Origin: JAICIG01 sp035532215
GTDB taxonomy: Bacteria; Planctomycetota; Planctomycetia; Pirellulales; JAICIG01
Direction of reading: 5' to 3'
Length of the DNA: 13,745 bases
Assembly (NCBI GenBank): GCA_035532215.1
Contig: DATKRK010000063.1
Location: 1-13,745 of the forward strand
This document shows, one piece after another, positions 13,542 through 13,745 of the stretch (positions within the stretch are counted from its first letter, which is position 1; each line of letters starts with the position of its first letter). The notes under the pieces are model-generated. The model had not been told where the DNA came from. It searched no databases and saw only the letters and a program-made list of their open reading frames with translations. Position numbers and translations under genes: made by a program.

Positions 13542-13745
13542 TTAGCGCCTGCAGGACACGGTTGAGCAACTACCGCGTGCAACCGCAAAAAAAAAAGGGC
13601 TTACGCCGTCGGCGTCGAGCACGGCGTGCCGCACGCGGCCGCAAGCCGAGCAGCGAATCGTGACGTCGATCTCGCCCGGCCGGCAGGTCGAGGTCACGGT
13701 TTCGATGCGCCCCTTGCAACCACTGGTCGGGCAATCGCGGCGCGG
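13542..13745 (-). CDS. 3' part of a zinc-ribbon-like gene, cut by the window edge
   Basis: The frame is open from the window edge to TAA at 13542-13544, giving the last 67 residues. It opens RRDCPTSGCKGRIETV and continues TCRPGEIDVTIRCSACGRVR, so two cysteine pairs (CPTSGC and CSAC) could form a zinc ribbon. The short segment IDVTIRCSACGR resembles WHVEIRCAGCRW at the start of the zinc-ribbon protein at 12171, which may be coincidence. A run of ten T residues on the coding strand (plus-strand A10, 13587-13596) encodes FFF near the end, and the sequence after it looks non-coding. The true end could differ through slippage or a sequencing error in the run. The 5' part is not visible. Confidence 0.5.
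   Translation of the reverse strand, partial: PRRDCPTSGCKGRIETVTSTCRPGEIDVTIRCSACGRVRHAVLDADGVSPFFFAVARGSCSTVSCRR

Overview
The window looks like a stretch of chromosome from a high-GC member of the Planctomycetota, probably Pirellulales-like. No rRNA or taxonomic marker is present, so this rests on style. The evidence is a membrane Ser/Thr kinase with a C-terminal Cache-type sensor and an HCDLKPAN catalytic loop, an FHA-GAF-class III cyclase, small membrane proteins with the planctomycete QFSLK/QFRLK motif, a secreted VPVTE-repeat protein, a cysteine-poor Trm112 protein, and interspersed repeats of the AACCCGAAGCG type.

Layout. 1-481: no convincing gene; a dispersed repeat (47-150), then a sigma-54-like element ahead of a secreted metallopeptidase-like gene (482-1363). 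This converges on a small unknown gene (1367-1585, minus). 1864-4835: the transmembrane kinase, followed 5 bp later by a cysteine-rich protein resembling the DUF1963/YwqG group. 4984-7054: a small conserved hypothetical, then the FHA-GAF-cyclase with a strong ribosome-binding site. 7069-7737 (minus): a secreted repeat protein. 7972-8580: a compact pair, Trm112-like and HIT-family. 8581-9096: non-coding, with a second copy of the dispersed repeat carrying three tandem 23-bp units. 9097-10323: a BT1/MFS-type transporter. 10341-10530: a 190-bp nested palindrome between convergent genes. 10570-10905 (minus): a SUI1/YciH factor. 11022-11978: a Tat-exported amidohydrolase, followed by an apparent gene remnant (about 12000-12145). 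12171-12650: a multi-zinc-ribbon protein whose 3' end overlaps, antisense, a three-gene minus-strand cluster that runs to the window edge (partial zinc-ribbon gene, then two membrane proteins coupled by ATGA).

Functional reading. The most coherent theme is signalling. A kinase with an outward-facing sensor and a soluble cyclase with an FHA (phosphothreonine-reading) domain lie about 1.2 kb apart on the same strand. A phosphorylation-to-cyclic-nucleotide route is possible but is inference. The cyclase has Asp where the purine-selecting Lys is expected. I see no phage, IS element, CRISPR array or defence system. The best structural novelties are the two repeat families, especially the nested palindrome and the tandem expansion inside one repeat copy.
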